A DNA stretch of 47,109 nt, taken from Actinomycetes bacterium. GTDB taxonomy: Bacteria; Actinomycetota; Acidimicrobiia; Acidimicrobiales; Palsa-688. The stretch covers positions 1 to 47,109 of the forward strand of contig JAJZAM010000005.1 in the NCBI GenBank assembly GCA_021799445.1, in the 5' to 3' direction. The position numbers were made by a program, and so were the translations under genes. This document shows positions 8,392-17,227 of this stretch, piece after piece (the stretch's first letter is position 1; each line of letters starts with the position of its first letter). A model generated the notes under the pieces. The model was given only the letters and a program-made list of their open reading frames with translations. It did not search any database and was not told the DNA's origin.

Positions 8392-9972
8392 GTGACTTCG
8401 CTGCCGACCGCTGGGTGGACCGGAACGCGGGGTCAAGCCCCGCTCCCCACGTCGAGAAGCGTATGTGTGGTGGGCTGCGGGACGATGGGCTCGGGCATCG
8501 CCGAGGTCATTGCCACGGCGGGCCACATTACGTACCTCGTTGACCAGGATCACGTACGCGCGGCCGGGGCCATCGCGCGTATCCGCGAACGGTTGGCTCA
8601 CGAGGTCGCCAGGAAGCGCCTGAGTCCGACACAAGAGGCCGAGATCGCGGAACGCCTCCGGTTACTGACCGATCTCGCCGACCTGCGGCGTGTACCGGAC
8701 TGCGGGCTCGTTCTCGAGGCGGTCGCCGAGGACCTGGCTGTGAAGGGTCAACTGCTAGCCGAGCTCGAGGAAGTCATCCAACCATCGTGCATCCTGGCCA
8801 CCAACACGTCATCGCTCTCGGTCACCGAGCTCGCTGCCCCGATGCTCCACGGGGGCCGGCTGGTGGGAATGCACTTCTTCAATCCGGCGCCCGCCATGCG
8901 CCTGGTCGAGGTCGTTTCTGGCCTCGACACTGATCCGACGGTCGCCCAGGTCGCTTGGAGCACGGCGGAGCAGTGGGGCAAGACTCCGGTCATGGTGCGG
9001 TCGACGCCCGGTTTCATCGTGAACAGGATCGCCCGGCCCTTCTACACTGAGGCGTTTCGGCTCCACGAGGAGCAGGTGTCGGATCCGGCCACCATCGACG
9101 CGCTCCTCCGGGAAGGCGGTGGCTTCCGCATGGGGCCCTTCGAGCTCACCGACCTCATCGGCCAAGAGGTGAACCAAGCCGTGACGCTCTGCCTATGGAG
9201 CGCGTATGGATTCGACGCCCGGTACCGCCCCTCGCCCGTACAGCAGGACATCGTGCAGGCGGGATGGCTCGGCCGAAAGACGGGACGCGGCTTCTACACC
9301 TACGCCGAGGGGGTATCGAACCCTGCCGTCGGAACGCTCGCACCGGGGAAGTGCCCGGATCACCTCACCGTGCGGGGAGATGTCGGCCGGCTCCGCCCCA
9401 TCCTCGAGAGGACCGGTGTGGCGATCGAGGAGACGTCCGGAGAGGGCCTGGTCGAACTGCCGAATGGCACAATCCTCATGACAACGAACGGCCAGCTGGC
9501 AACGTCAACCGCTTTACGCGTTCGCCGACCGGTGGTGACGGTCGACTATTCCCTGGACCCTCGCACGGTCACTCGGACGGCGGTCGCCCTTTCGGACGGC
9601 GCCGATCCCAAGCTGCTCGATGACGTCTCTGGCCTCTTCGCTGCGGCGGACATCGCTACGACCCGTATCGACGACACGCCGGGCCTCGTGGTGGCCCGCA
9701 TCGTCGCATTGATCGTGGATCAGGCAGCCGATGCTCTCTGGCATGGCATCGCGAATGCCGAGGACATCGACATCGCCATGCAGCTCGCGACCAACTACCC
9801 GCGCGGGCCCCTGGCGTGGGGGGACGAGATGGGGGTGGCGCAGGTCGTCCAGCTACTGGACAATCTCCACGCCACCTATGGCGATGACCGATATCGCGCC
9901 TGCCCTCTTCTGCGCCGCCATGCCCTCACCGGGATGCCGCTCGCGCCGGATCACCCGAGTCCGGGCGCGTAG
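8392..9972 (+). CDS. 3-hydroxyacyl-CoA dehydrogenase, PaaH-like two-domain form
   Basis: A 526-residue NAD-dependent enzyme oxidising a 3-hydroxyacyl-CoA to 3-oxoacyl-CoA. The Rossmann motif VVGCGTMGSGIAE lies near residue 25, NTSSLSVTELA at about 145, and the catalytic His-Glu segment GMHFFNPAPAMRLVEVV at about 160. A GRKTGRGFYTY helix-end motif closes the first C-terminal domain at about 300. A second 3HCDH-type domain fills 370-520 (MQLATNYPRGPLAWGDEMG), as in phenylacetate-pathway PaaH. The gene at 32291 is a close paralogue. Start GTG 8392 is supported by the promoter position rather than a Shine-Dalgarno site. Confidence 0.88.
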   Translation: MTSLPTAGWTGTRGQAPLPTSRSVCVVGCGTMGSGIAEVIATAGHITYLVDQDHVRAAGAIARIRERLAHEVARKRLSPTQEAEIAERLRLLTDLADLRRVPDCGLVLEAVAEDLAVKGQLLAELEEVIQPSCILATNTSSLSVTELAAPMLHGGRLVGMHFFNPAPAMRLVEVVSGLDTDPTVAQVAWSTAEQWGKTPVMVRSTPGFIVNRIARPFYTEAFRLHEEQVSDPATIDALLREGGGFRMGPFELTDLIGQEVNQAVTLCLWSAYGFDARYRPSPVQQDIVQAGWLGRKTGRGFYTYAEGVSNPAVGTLAPGKCPDHLTVRGDVGRLRPILERTGVAIEETSGEGLVELPNGTILMTTNGQLATSTALRVRRPVVTVDYSLDPRTVTRTAVALSDGADPKLLDDVSGLFAAADIATTRIDDTPGLVVARIVALIVDQAADALWHGIANAEDIDIAMQLATNYPRGPLAWGDEMGVAQVVQLLDNLHATYGDDRYRACPLLRRHALTGMPLAPDHPSPGA

Positions 9973-10122
9973 GTCATGAGTCGCACCGGATCGCGCCGGC
10001 GCACGAGAGCCATCCGACTATCGCGCCCGCTCCGGTGGGTGCGTTCTGCAATGAATATCGGCCGGCGCTGACCCGCCGGTGATCGTGGTGACCGATGCTC
10101 GGACGCGAAAGTCTGCAAGAAA

Positions 10123-11682
10123 GTGATTGAGCCGCAAACACAAACGATCGAAACGCAACCCGCTGACGCGACCGGCATCGATGCTTTCTCCGCCGACGTC
10201 ATCGTCGTGGGTGGAGGCAATGCCGGTCTCTGCGCGGCGCTGGCAGCGCTGCAGCGTGGCGCAAAGGTCCTCGTGCTCGACGCGGCTCCCGTCGAAGCTC
10301 GTGGCGGGAATTCGCTCCTTGCCACGGGAACCCTTCGCGTCAGCTACCAGGGCGTGCCGGATGTTAAGCGACTCGTTCCGGAACTGTCCGAGGAGGAGAT
10401 GGCCAGCATGGACGTCGGGGCCTATCCCGAGGATACCTATATGGACGACCTCGGTCGCCTGTCCGATTACCGGCTCGAAATAGACTTGGCCGAGCAGGTC
10501 GCCCGCAACAGCCTGCCTACGTTGCTGTGGATGGCCCGCTCCGGTGTGCGTTACACGCCGATCTACGGGCGCCAAGCGGTTCGCGTCGGGGGCCAGCACC
10601 GCTTCTGGGGCGGGGTCGCCGTGGAGGTGGTCGGCGGCGGGCAAGGGCTTGTTGACTCGCTGAGTGCCGCGGTCCGGGCGATCGGTGGGCGCATCGTCTA
10701 CCAAGCGCGAGCGGATCGCCTGATCGAAGAAGACGGCGTAGTGGCCGGTGTCGTCGTACGTGACGGCGGGCGCAGAGAGACGAAGCTGTATGCGAAGAGC
10801 GTCGTCATCGCTACCGGGGGCTTCGAAGCGAACCGAGCATGGAGGGCCCAGTACCTCGGTCCCGGTTGGGACCTCGCCCGCGTACGCGGATCGCGGTTCA
10901 GCCAAGGCGACGGGATTCAGATGGCGCTGCGGGTGGGAGCGGTGCCCTGGGGACACTGGAGTGGCTGCCATGCCTCGGCATGGGATGAGAACGCCCCCGA
11001 ATTCGGGGACGAGATGCCAACCGGCCAATTCTCCCGGCACAGCTATCCCTACGGGATCATGATCAACGCAAGCGGGGAGCGCTTTGTCGACGAAGGGGCC
11101 GATTTCCGCACCTACACGTACGCGCGCTACGGTGGAGAAATACTTAAACAGCCCCGCGCTGTGGCATGGCAGGTATTCGACCGCAAGGTTGCGGAGTTGC
11201 TGCGCAGCGAGTACCGGAGCCGTACGGTCACGAAGGTGACAGCACTCACCATCCACGACCTGGTCGAGAAGCTGGAGAGCATCGACAAGGAAGCTGCGCT
11301 CGCCACGATCCGCAATTTCAATCGCTCGATCGACACAGCACGTCCATTCGATCCAGTGACCAAGGACGGACGCAAGGCACAAGGGCTACCCGTCGTCAAG
11401 AGCAACTGGTCACAGGCAATCGACGAGCCTCCGTTCGAAGCCTTTGCTGTCACCTGCGGGATCACGTTTACGTATGGTGGCCTGCACATCAACAGCGGCG
11501 GTGCCGTTCTGGACGTGCAGGCGCGACCGATCCGCGGGCTCTTCGCGGCTGGAGGTATCGTGGGCGGGCTGTATTTCGGGAACGCCCCGAGTGGGAGCAG
11601 TCTGGTGGCGGGCTCGGTCCAGGGCAAGGTAGCCGGTACGGAGGCATGTGGATATGCCTTGGGCCTCGGAACGTCAGGGTGA
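10123..11682 (+). CDS. FAD-dependent dehydrogenase, TcuA/fumarate reductase flavoprotein-like
   Basis: A 519-residue flavoprotein of the succinate dehydrogenase/fumarate reductase family. The ADP-binding motif VIVVGGGNAGLCAALAA lies at about 26-42 and SVVIATGGFEANR near 227. The C-terminal GGLHINSGGAVLD and FAAGGIVGGLYFGNAPSGSS segments (about 450-495) contact FAD. Overall layout matches tricarballylate dehydrogenase TcuA and 3-ketosteroid delta1-dehydrogenase relatives, which form C=C bonds. No electron-transfer partner lies beside it. GTG 10123 is used; the site upstream (AAGAAA) is weak. It precedes a racemase-like CoA transferase. Confidence 0.8.
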   Translation: MIEPQTQTIETQPADATGIDAFSADVIVVGGGNAGLCAALAALQRGAKVLVLDAAPVEARGGNSLLATGTLRVSYQGVPDVKRLVPELSEEEMASMDVGAYPEDTYMDDLGRLSDYRLEIDLAEQVARNSLPTLLWMARSGVRYTPIYGRQAVRVGGQHRFWGGVAVEVVGGGQGLVDSLSAAVRAIGGRIVYQARADRLIEEDGVVAGVVVRDGGRRETKLYAKSVVIATGGFEANRAWRAQYLGPGWDLARVRGSRFSQGDGIQMALRVGAVPWGHWSGCHASAWDENAPEFGDEMPTGQFSRHSYPYGIMINASGERFVDEGADFRTYTYARYGGEILKQPRAVAWQVFDRKVAELLRSEYRSRTVTKVTALTIHDLVEKLESIDKEAALATIRNFNRSIDTARPFDPVTKDGRKAQGLPVVKSNWSQAIDEPPFEAFAVTCGITFTYGGLHINSGGAVLDVQARPIRGLFAAGGIVGGLYFGNAPSGSSLVAGSVQGKVAGTEACGYALGLGTSG

Positions 11683-11821
11683 CGACGAGCGAGCGTGGCG
11701 CGTGCCGGGCGTCGAGGGCCAGACGGGTCGGCACCCGATGCCGGAAGCCGCACGCCATACACAGGCCGGGCGATAGCGGTATGCGTCTGGTGACCAGCGA
11801 GACACGAGAGGGTGGTGTCGG

Positions 11822-12970
11822 GTGGCCGGACCCCTGGATGGCGTAGCGGTGATCGAATTTGCCGGGATCGGCCCTGGGCCGTTCGCGGGGATGGTCCTAG
11901 CCGACCTGGGTGCCGATGTGCTTCGGGTCGAGCGGCATGGGTCGGTCGAGGGGATCAGTCAGGCTATGACCCATGACCTGCTCCAGCGGGGGAAGCAGTC
12001 GGTGGGGGTGGAGCTGAAACATCCCGAAGGTGTCGAGCTGGCGCTCGACCTTGTCGAGCGTGCCGACGTCCTCATCGAGGGGTACCGGCCCGGCGTCATG
12101 GAGCGATTGGGTCTCGGCCCAGACGCGTGTCTGGCTCGCAATGAACGGCTGGTGTACGGCAGGGTGACGGGGTGGGGCCAGGACGGCCCCTTGGCCATGC
12201 GAGCGGGGCACGATATCGATTACGTTGCTGCGGCTGGTGTGCTGGGTCTGATAGGCCGGGTGGGAGACCGCCCCATTCCCCCGTTGAACCTCGTCGGAGA
12301 CTTCGGGGGCGGAGGTTTGTTGCTGGCGTTCGGCATCGTCTGCGCGCTGCTCGTGAGCAGGGCGAGCGGCAAGGGCCAGGTCGTCGACGCTGCGATGGTC
12401 GACGGCGCTGCCCTGCTCAACACCATGATGTACGGAGAGCTCGCCGCGGGGAGGTGGCACGAGGAGCGCGGCACGAACCTCATCGACAGCGGGGCGCCCT
12501 TCTACGAAGTCTATGAATGCGCAGACGGAAGGATGGTCGCCGTCGGGGCATTGGAGGACAGGTTCTACCAACAGCTGATGGACGTTATGGAGTTCCCCGT
12601 CGGCGACTTTCCGGACAGGTTTGACCGATCGCAATGGCCGGAGATGAAGCGGCGGTTCGCTGATGTCTTCAGGCGCCGGACCCGTGACCACTGGCTCCAT
12701 CGGGCGGAAGGGCGGGACTGCTGTGTTGCACCCGTCTTGTCGATGAGCGAAGTGGCGCAGTACCCGCACAATGTCTGGCGCCGGACGTTCGTTGAGGTAG
12801 CCGGAGTGATGCAGCCCGCGCCCGCACCTAGGTTCTCCACCTCCGTGGTCGGTGTTCCCGGAAGGCCGTGCCGCCCTGGCGAGAACGGGGGGCAGGCGCT
12901 CGCCGACTGGGGGATCGACACGCGACGGACTCGGCAGCTCATCGCAGCGGGCCTGGTGGCCACGGCGTGA
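11822..12970 (+). CDS. CaiB/BaiF family protein, alpha-methylacyl-CoA racemase-like
   Basis: A 382-residue class III CoA-transferase fold protein. The N-terminus (DGVAVIEFAGIGPGPFAGM, VLADLGADVLRVER) and the segment AGHDIDYVAAAGVLGLIGR at about 130 are those of alpha-methylacyl-CoA racemases, where the His-Asp of GHD belongs to the catalytic set. The likely reaction is epimerisation of a 2-methylacyl-CoA so that a stereospecific dehydrogenase can use it, which would fit a branched or isoprenoid substrate. Start GTG 11822 is preceded by a purine-rich GAGAGGGTGG. Plain CoA transfer is the alternative. Confidence 0.8.
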   Translation: MAGPLDGVAVIEFAGIGPGPFAGMVLADLGADVLRVERHGSVEGISQAMTHDLLQRGKQSVGVELKHPEGVELALDLVERADVLIEGYRPGVMERLGLGPDACLARNERLVYGRVTGWGQDGPLAMRAGHDIDYVAAAGVLGLIGRVGDRPIPPLNLVGDFGGGGLLLAFGIVCALLVSRASGKGQVVDAAMVDGAALLNTMMYGELAAGRWHEERGTNLIDSGAPFYEVYECADGRMVAVGALEDRFYQQLMDVMEFPVGDFPDRFDRSQWPEMKRRFADVFRRRTRDHWLHRAEGRDCCVAPVLSMSEVAQYPHNVWRRTFVEVAGVMQPAPAPRFSTSVVGVPGRPCRPGENGGQALADWGIDTRRTRQLIAAGLVATA

Positions 12971-13045
12971 CCGGGGTGGAGGAGTGGGACCCGAGACAGG
13001 GAGCAGGCGCGTGCTTGACGAAGGTGAAGCCTGACTATGACCCTC

Positions 13046-13073
13046 TTGACAACTGTAAGACGTAAGATAGACT
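13046..13073 (+). promoter_or_regulatory. Promoter for the ABC importer operon
   Basis: TTGACA (13046-13051) and TAGACT (13068-13073) are separated by 16 bp, giving an expected transcript start near 13080. This lies 15 bp before GTG 13095 and about 40 bp before ATG 13122. The 124 bp between the racemase-like gene and the importer hold no gene. Confidence 0.55.
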
Positions 13074-13121
13074 AATCCGTAGAGCGGCTGGCTGGTGTGT
13101 GCCTTGGATGAACGGAGCGAC

Positions 13122-14753
13122 ATGGATGGCCATTTGGCAGTCTCCGCACGACTCCACGATGTGCCGAGCCGAAGCCGGGGACACCTTGCCTGCCACGAGT
13201 TGACGAAGCGCTACGGCAATCGGGTCGTGGTACACCGGGCCTCGTTAGAGTTCGCAAGAGGACGGGTGCATGCGCTTGTAGGCGCTAACGGCGCGGGCAA
13301 GTCGACCATCCTCGGAATGATCAGCGGCAGGGTCCAGCCCGACGCGGGCACCATCAACCTCGGCGGGCGGCCGCTCCGCCAGGGCAGCCCCCGGCACAGC
13401 CGCGAAGCGGGTATCGCCACTATCTACCAGGAATTGAGCCTGATTCCGCATCTGAACGCGGTGGCCAACGTGTTCCTCGGACAGCCACTGGCTCGCATGG
13501 GCTGGCGGGCCGACAGATCGATGGAACGGCGCTTTCAGGCGCAGTGTGCGCGGTTTGAGCTCAAGATCGATCCGCGGCAGCGTGTCGACATGATGCCCTT
13601 ACCCCTTCAACAGTTCGTCGAAATCATGCGGGCCACCGAGGCGCGGGCCGACGTGGTCCTCTTCGACGAGCCGACCGCTAGCTTGGACGAAGACGACCGT
13701 CGGCGGCTCTTCCGAATCCTCGCGCAGTTGAAGGAGAAGCAGGTCACCATCGTCTTCGTAAGCCACAACCTGGATGAGGTTCTCGCCCACAGCGATGACG
13801 TGACGGTCATGCGCGATGGAGAGATCGTCGCAACCACGACGGCATCTGAGTGGACCCGTCCCTCCCTCATGGAAGCCATTGCTGGCAAGACGTACGCTGA
13901 CTTCACCGTGCAGGCGACCAGGTCCCACTCCGAAGGCCTGGCGTTGCCCGACCTCGGAGGCGAGCGAACGACGCCTGCGCTCCAGGCCAGTAGGGTGGTC
14001 GTGCCGGGTCTGATCCGCATCGACCACATCTCGGTAGACCGGAGCGAGGTCCTCGGACTAGCCGGGCTCATGGGAGCCGGGCGAACAACGCTGCTGCGAG
14101 CGTTGGCCGGTATGGAGGCAGGGGCGACTGGTGAGCTCATGATGTTCGGCACCCCGGTCAAGTGGCCGCGAAACGTCCGTAATGCCCACCGAGTCGGCAT
14201 TAGCTTGGTTCCGGAGGACCGAAAGCACGGGCTGGTGATGGGCATGACGGTGGCGGAGAACCTGTGGCTCGGCGCCAACGTATACGCGAAGGCAGGGTAC
14301 AAGGCCCGGTACATCGTGTCGGCGGGGCACCTCTACGCAATCGCGCGAGAGCTACTCATGCAGTTCGGCATGGAGGAGCTGGCTGATCGGGTGAACGCCC
14401 CCGTGGGATCGCTATCAGGGGGAAACCAACAGAAGGTTCTCCTCGCCAAGTGGGCCCTGCAGGCTACGGTCTTGCTTGCCGACGAGCCGACGCGAGGAAT
14501 AGACATCAATGCAAAGTCTGACGTGCTGGCAAAGGTGCGTGCGCTCGCGGACGGCGGTGTTCCCGTTATCATCGCATCGTCGGAGTTCGAAGATCTCCTC
14601 CAAGTGGCTGACCGGATTGCAGTAATTGTCCGTGGAGAGCTTAGCACGGTCATAGAACGAGATGATCCATCTTGGAACATGCGTGACCTGATTCACCTCG
14701 CATTTGGCCACTCCTGGGAAGGCGTAGTTGCCTCAGGGCCCGGTTCCAAGTGA
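13122..14753 (+). CDS. Sugar-type (CUT2) ABC transporter ATP-binding protein
   Basis: A 543-residue protein with two fused nucleotide-binding domains, as in RbsA/MglA. Domain 1 has Walker A GANGAGKST and Walker B VLFDEPTASLD. Domain 2 has a degenerate Walker A (GLMGAGRTT), a full signature LSGGNQQKV and ADEPTRGID. It energises import through the permease encoded next. ATG 13122 is preferred because GGAG lies just before it; GTG 13095 in the same frame is possible. CUT2 importers usually carry pentoses or related polyols, so its position among acyl-CoA genes is unusual; the ligand is unknown. Confidence 0.9.
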   Translation: MDGHLAVSARLHDVPSRSRGHLACHELTKRYGNRVVVHRASLEFARGRVHALVGANGAGKSTILGMISGRVQPDAGTINLGGRPLRQGSPRHSREAGIATIYQELSLIPHLNAVANVFLGQPLARMGWRADRSMERRFQAQCARFELKIDPRQRVDMMPLPLQQFVEIMRATEARADVVLFDEPTASLDEDDRRRLFRILAQLKEKQVTIVFVSHNLDEVLAHSDDVTVMRDGEIVATTTASEWTRPSLMEAIAGKTYADFTVQATRSHSEGLALPDLGGERTTPALQASRVVVPGLIRIDHISVDRSEVLGLAGLMGAGRTTLLRALAGMEAGATGELMMFGTPVKWPRNVRNAHRVGISLVPEDRKHGLVMGMTVAENLWLGANVYAKAGYKARYIVSAGHLYAIARELLMQFGMEELADRVNAPVGSLSGGNQQKVLLAKWALQATVLLADEPTRGIDINAKSDVLAKVRALADGGVPVIIASSEFEDLLQVADRIAVIVRGELSTVIERDDPSWNMRDLIHLAFGHSWEGVVASGPGSK

Positions 14754-14826
14754 GCACTAGTTCATGGATTGACGAGGCGTCGGTCGCGCCCGGCAGCCAG
14801 CCCGAGAGAGTGCGTATGGGAGAGAA

Positions 14827-15867
14827 ATGGCTTCGGTCATAAGCAAAGAAGGGGAAGGTGTTGGCTTTCGCGGCCCGCCACCGCGAAAGCTGCACCGGGT
14901 CCCAGTCCGCATCTGGGAAAACATCCACAGCCACCGGCCGGGCATCGTCCTCGTCCTCGTGGCGGTGGTCATCCTTTCGCAGGTCACCTATTCGAACTTC
15001 CTAACCGCCACGAACATCTCGGCCATCCTGACACAGAACGCGCCAGATGGGATCATTGCCGTCGGCATGACGTTCGTAATCATCACGGCCGGGTTCGACC
15101 TCTCCGTAGGCAGCAGTTATGCGTTAGCCGCTGTGGTATACCCCACCTTATCGCAGTCGCAGTGGATCTGGGTGGCGGTGCTGGCTGCCATCGGGGCGGC
15201 GATGATCGGTGGCGTTATCAACGCGGTGGCGATCGTCAAGTTTCGCGTGAGCCCGTTCATCGCGACCCTCGGCACCATGAACGTGATCCTCGGCCTCGCC
15301 ATGATGTACTCGCATTCCGAGCCCGTCACCGGGCAGGGCGCAGGCTTCCAATGGCTCGGTACCGGGCACGTCCTCGGCGTGCCAGTCCCCGTATGGATCC
15401 TTGCCATCGTGTTCGTCGTCGGCGGTGCCGTACTCCGCTTCACGGTCTATGGCCGTAACATCTATGCCATCGGTGGCAACGAGCAGGCGAGCCACCTGGC
15501 CGGCATCCGCGTCGGGCTGACTCGCGGGGCCGCTTACATCATGGTGGCCGGTCTGGCAGGACTGGGCGGCGTGATAACCGCGTCGATGCTCGGAAGCGGC
15601 GAAGCGAATATAGGCACGAACACCGCGCTGAAGACCATTACGATGGTCGTCATCGGCGGCACGGCGCTCAGCGGGGGTGAGGGGGCCATGTGGCGGACGC
15701 TCGTCGGCGTCCTGATCATCGGAGGGTTGACCAACCTATTCAACAGCCTATCGGTGAACTCGAACTGGGTGGACGTGGCCACCGGCGGTATCCTGATCGT
15801 CGCTGTTGCGATGGAGCAATTATCCGGCCGAGATCCGTTCAAGGCATTTCGGCGGGCGAAAGTGTAG
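14827..15867 (+). CDS. CUT2-type ABC transporter permease
   Basis: A 346-residue RbsC-like inner-membrane protein with about eight to ten hydrophobic segments beginning at residue 38 (IVLVLVAVVILSQ). The family signature GMTFVIITAGFDLSVGS lies at about 79-95, and GGNEQASHLAGI plus GGTALSGGEGAMW mark the cytoplasmic loops. It forms the translocation channel with the ATPase encoded 73 bp upstream. GGAGAG sits before the ATG. Confidence 0.9.
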   Translation: MASVISKEGEGVGFRGPPPRKLHRVPVRIWENIHSHRPGIVLVLVAVVILSQVTYSNFLTATNISAILTQNAPDGIIAVGMTFVIITAGFDLSVGSSYALAAVVYPTLSQSQWIWVAVLAAIGAAMIGGVINAVAIVKFRVSPFIATLGTMNVILGLAMMYSHSEPVTGQGAGFQWLGTGHVLGVPVPVWILAIVFVVGGAVLRFTVYGRNIYAIGGNEQASHLAGIRVGLTRGAAYIMVAGLAGLGGVITASMLGSGEANIGTNTALKTITMVVIGGTALSGGEGAMWRTLVGVLIIGGLTNLFNSLSVNSNWVDVATGGILIVAVAMEQLSGRDPFKAFRRAKV

Positions 15868-15919
15868 AGATGACCACGGCAACAATGTGCCGGGTCCTGC
15901 AGACAAGGAGGCAATAACG

Positions 15920-17050
15920 ATGTCCACTAGTCCTGTCAAATACTCTGGTTCCAGGCGGCGCTTGCGCCGGGGCATATCCTTTGGTGCCGGTACATTGCTC
16001 GCGGCAGTGCTGCTGGCAGCCTGTGCCAGCAGCAATCACCGCTCTGCTGTTTCGAGAAGTACAACTACCTCCAGCGAAGCTACGGCCGTGGGAGCGATAC
16101 CGGCGCCTCCCAAGGGCGGTGTGAAAGCCTTGAAGATCGCGTTCTTTTCGCTGGGTACGTCCAATACATACCTTGTCAAGGCGCAGGATGGGGTGGTCTC
16201 CGAGGCGCAGAAGTACGGCTTGTCGGTACACATCTACGAAGCAAACTTCAACGCCGTGACGCAGTACGACCAGCTGGCGACTGCCCTGTCCAGTGGGTCC
16301 TACAACGCTTTCATCATCGACCCGGTGTCGGGGCAGCCGATCTGCTCCGAGATAAAGCAGGCGATCAGCAAGCACATCCTCGTAGTGACCGCCATCCTGC
16401 CCGCGTGTAGCCTGTACACTCTCAATGGCGTCGCGCAATGGGAACCTGGCGAGGTTGCGAACGTCGGTGGTCAGACCCCGGACTGGTGGGATGGATTCTT
16501 CCAGTACATCGCCGCCCAGAACCCCAATGGGGGCAAGGTCATCATCCTCACAGGTCCGACGGCTGACTCGCTCACCGCTCAAACGGATACTGCTGCCAAG
16601 AAGGAGCTGCCAGCGTCTAAGTTCACCATCGTGAGCAACCAAGCGACCGATTACACCACTGCCGATGGCTATAAGGTGGCCTACGCGGCCCTTGAGGCAA
16701 ACCCAAGTGCCAACATCTTGATCAGCAACTATTCTGGCGTTACTCTCGGTGTCGTCTCGGCTGCAAAGGCACTTGGGCGCCTGAGCAGTCTGAAGATCTA
16801 TGACGCGGGCGGAACGACGCAAATAATGGACCTGGTGAAGGCAGGTGAAGTCCAAGCGAGCTACATCCTGCTTCCCTACAGGGAGGCCACGGAGAGCGTG
16901 AAGGCGCTGGTCGACTATGTCGAGGGGAAGCCAGTCCCGAAGTTCATCAATCCGTACACGAGCAGCGACCCCGTGCTGCCGCACGGCCAGCTGTGGATCA
17001 CGAAGGCGAACGTGGACCAGTTCCTCGCCGACTCGGCTGTGGCGTACTGA
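15920..17050 (+). CDS. CUT2-type substrate-binding lipoprotein
   Basis: A 376-residue periplasmic-binding-protein-like I family protein. It starts with a basic signal peptide (SRRRLRRG) and a lipobox LLAAC with Cys35 as the lipidation site, followed by a Ser/Thr linker. The mature part begins ALKIAFFSLG and contains YNAFIIDPVSGQ and ILISNYSG segments typical of ribose-binding relatives. AAGGAGG at 15905-15911 sets the start at ATG 15920. It supplies the ligand to the transporter encoded just upstream; the hairpin after it may set its expression level. Confidence 0.88.
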   Translation: MSTSPVKYSGSRRRLRRGISFGAGTLLAAVLLAACASSNHRSAVSRSTTTSSEATAVGAIPAPPKGGVKALKIAFFSLGTSNTYLVKAQDGVVSEAQKYGLSVHIYEANFNAVTQYDQLATALSSGSYNAFIIDPVSGQPICSEIKQAISKHILVVTAILPACSLYTLNGVAQWEPGEVANVGGQTPDWWDGFFQYIAAQNPNGGKVIILTGPTADSLTAQTDTAAKKELPASKFTIVSNQATDYTTADGYKVAYAALEANPSANILISNYSGVTLGVVSAAKALGRLSSLKIYDAGGTTQIMDLVKAGEVQASYILLPYREATESVKALVDYVEGKPVPKFINPYTSSDPVLPHGQLWITKANVDQFLADSAVAY

Positions 17051-17081
17051 GAACCAACGGAATCACGGACGATTAACGAGC

Positions 17082-17130
17082 GTGAGCTGCTCTCTGTCGA
17101 GCGCGCGACGTGCGACAGAGGGTGGCTCAC
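17082..17130. other. Long stem-loop after the binding-protein gene
   Basis: GTGAGC (17082-17087) pairs with GCTCAC (17125-17130), and inside it CTCTGTCG (17092-17099) pairs with CGACAGAG (17113-17120), leaving a GC-rich loop. No U-run follows, so it is not a classical intrinsic terminator. It may stabilise the 3' end of the binding-protein message or partly stop read-through into the ligase gene. Confidence 0.6.
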
Positions 17131-17227
17131 GGAGGTGCCCACGGAAGGAATGTTCGGCGCTCGGTACTGGGCGACGTTTCGCATCGCAGAGTGCCGTCAC
17201 AATCGCCCACAGAAGAAGGAAGTGGAG

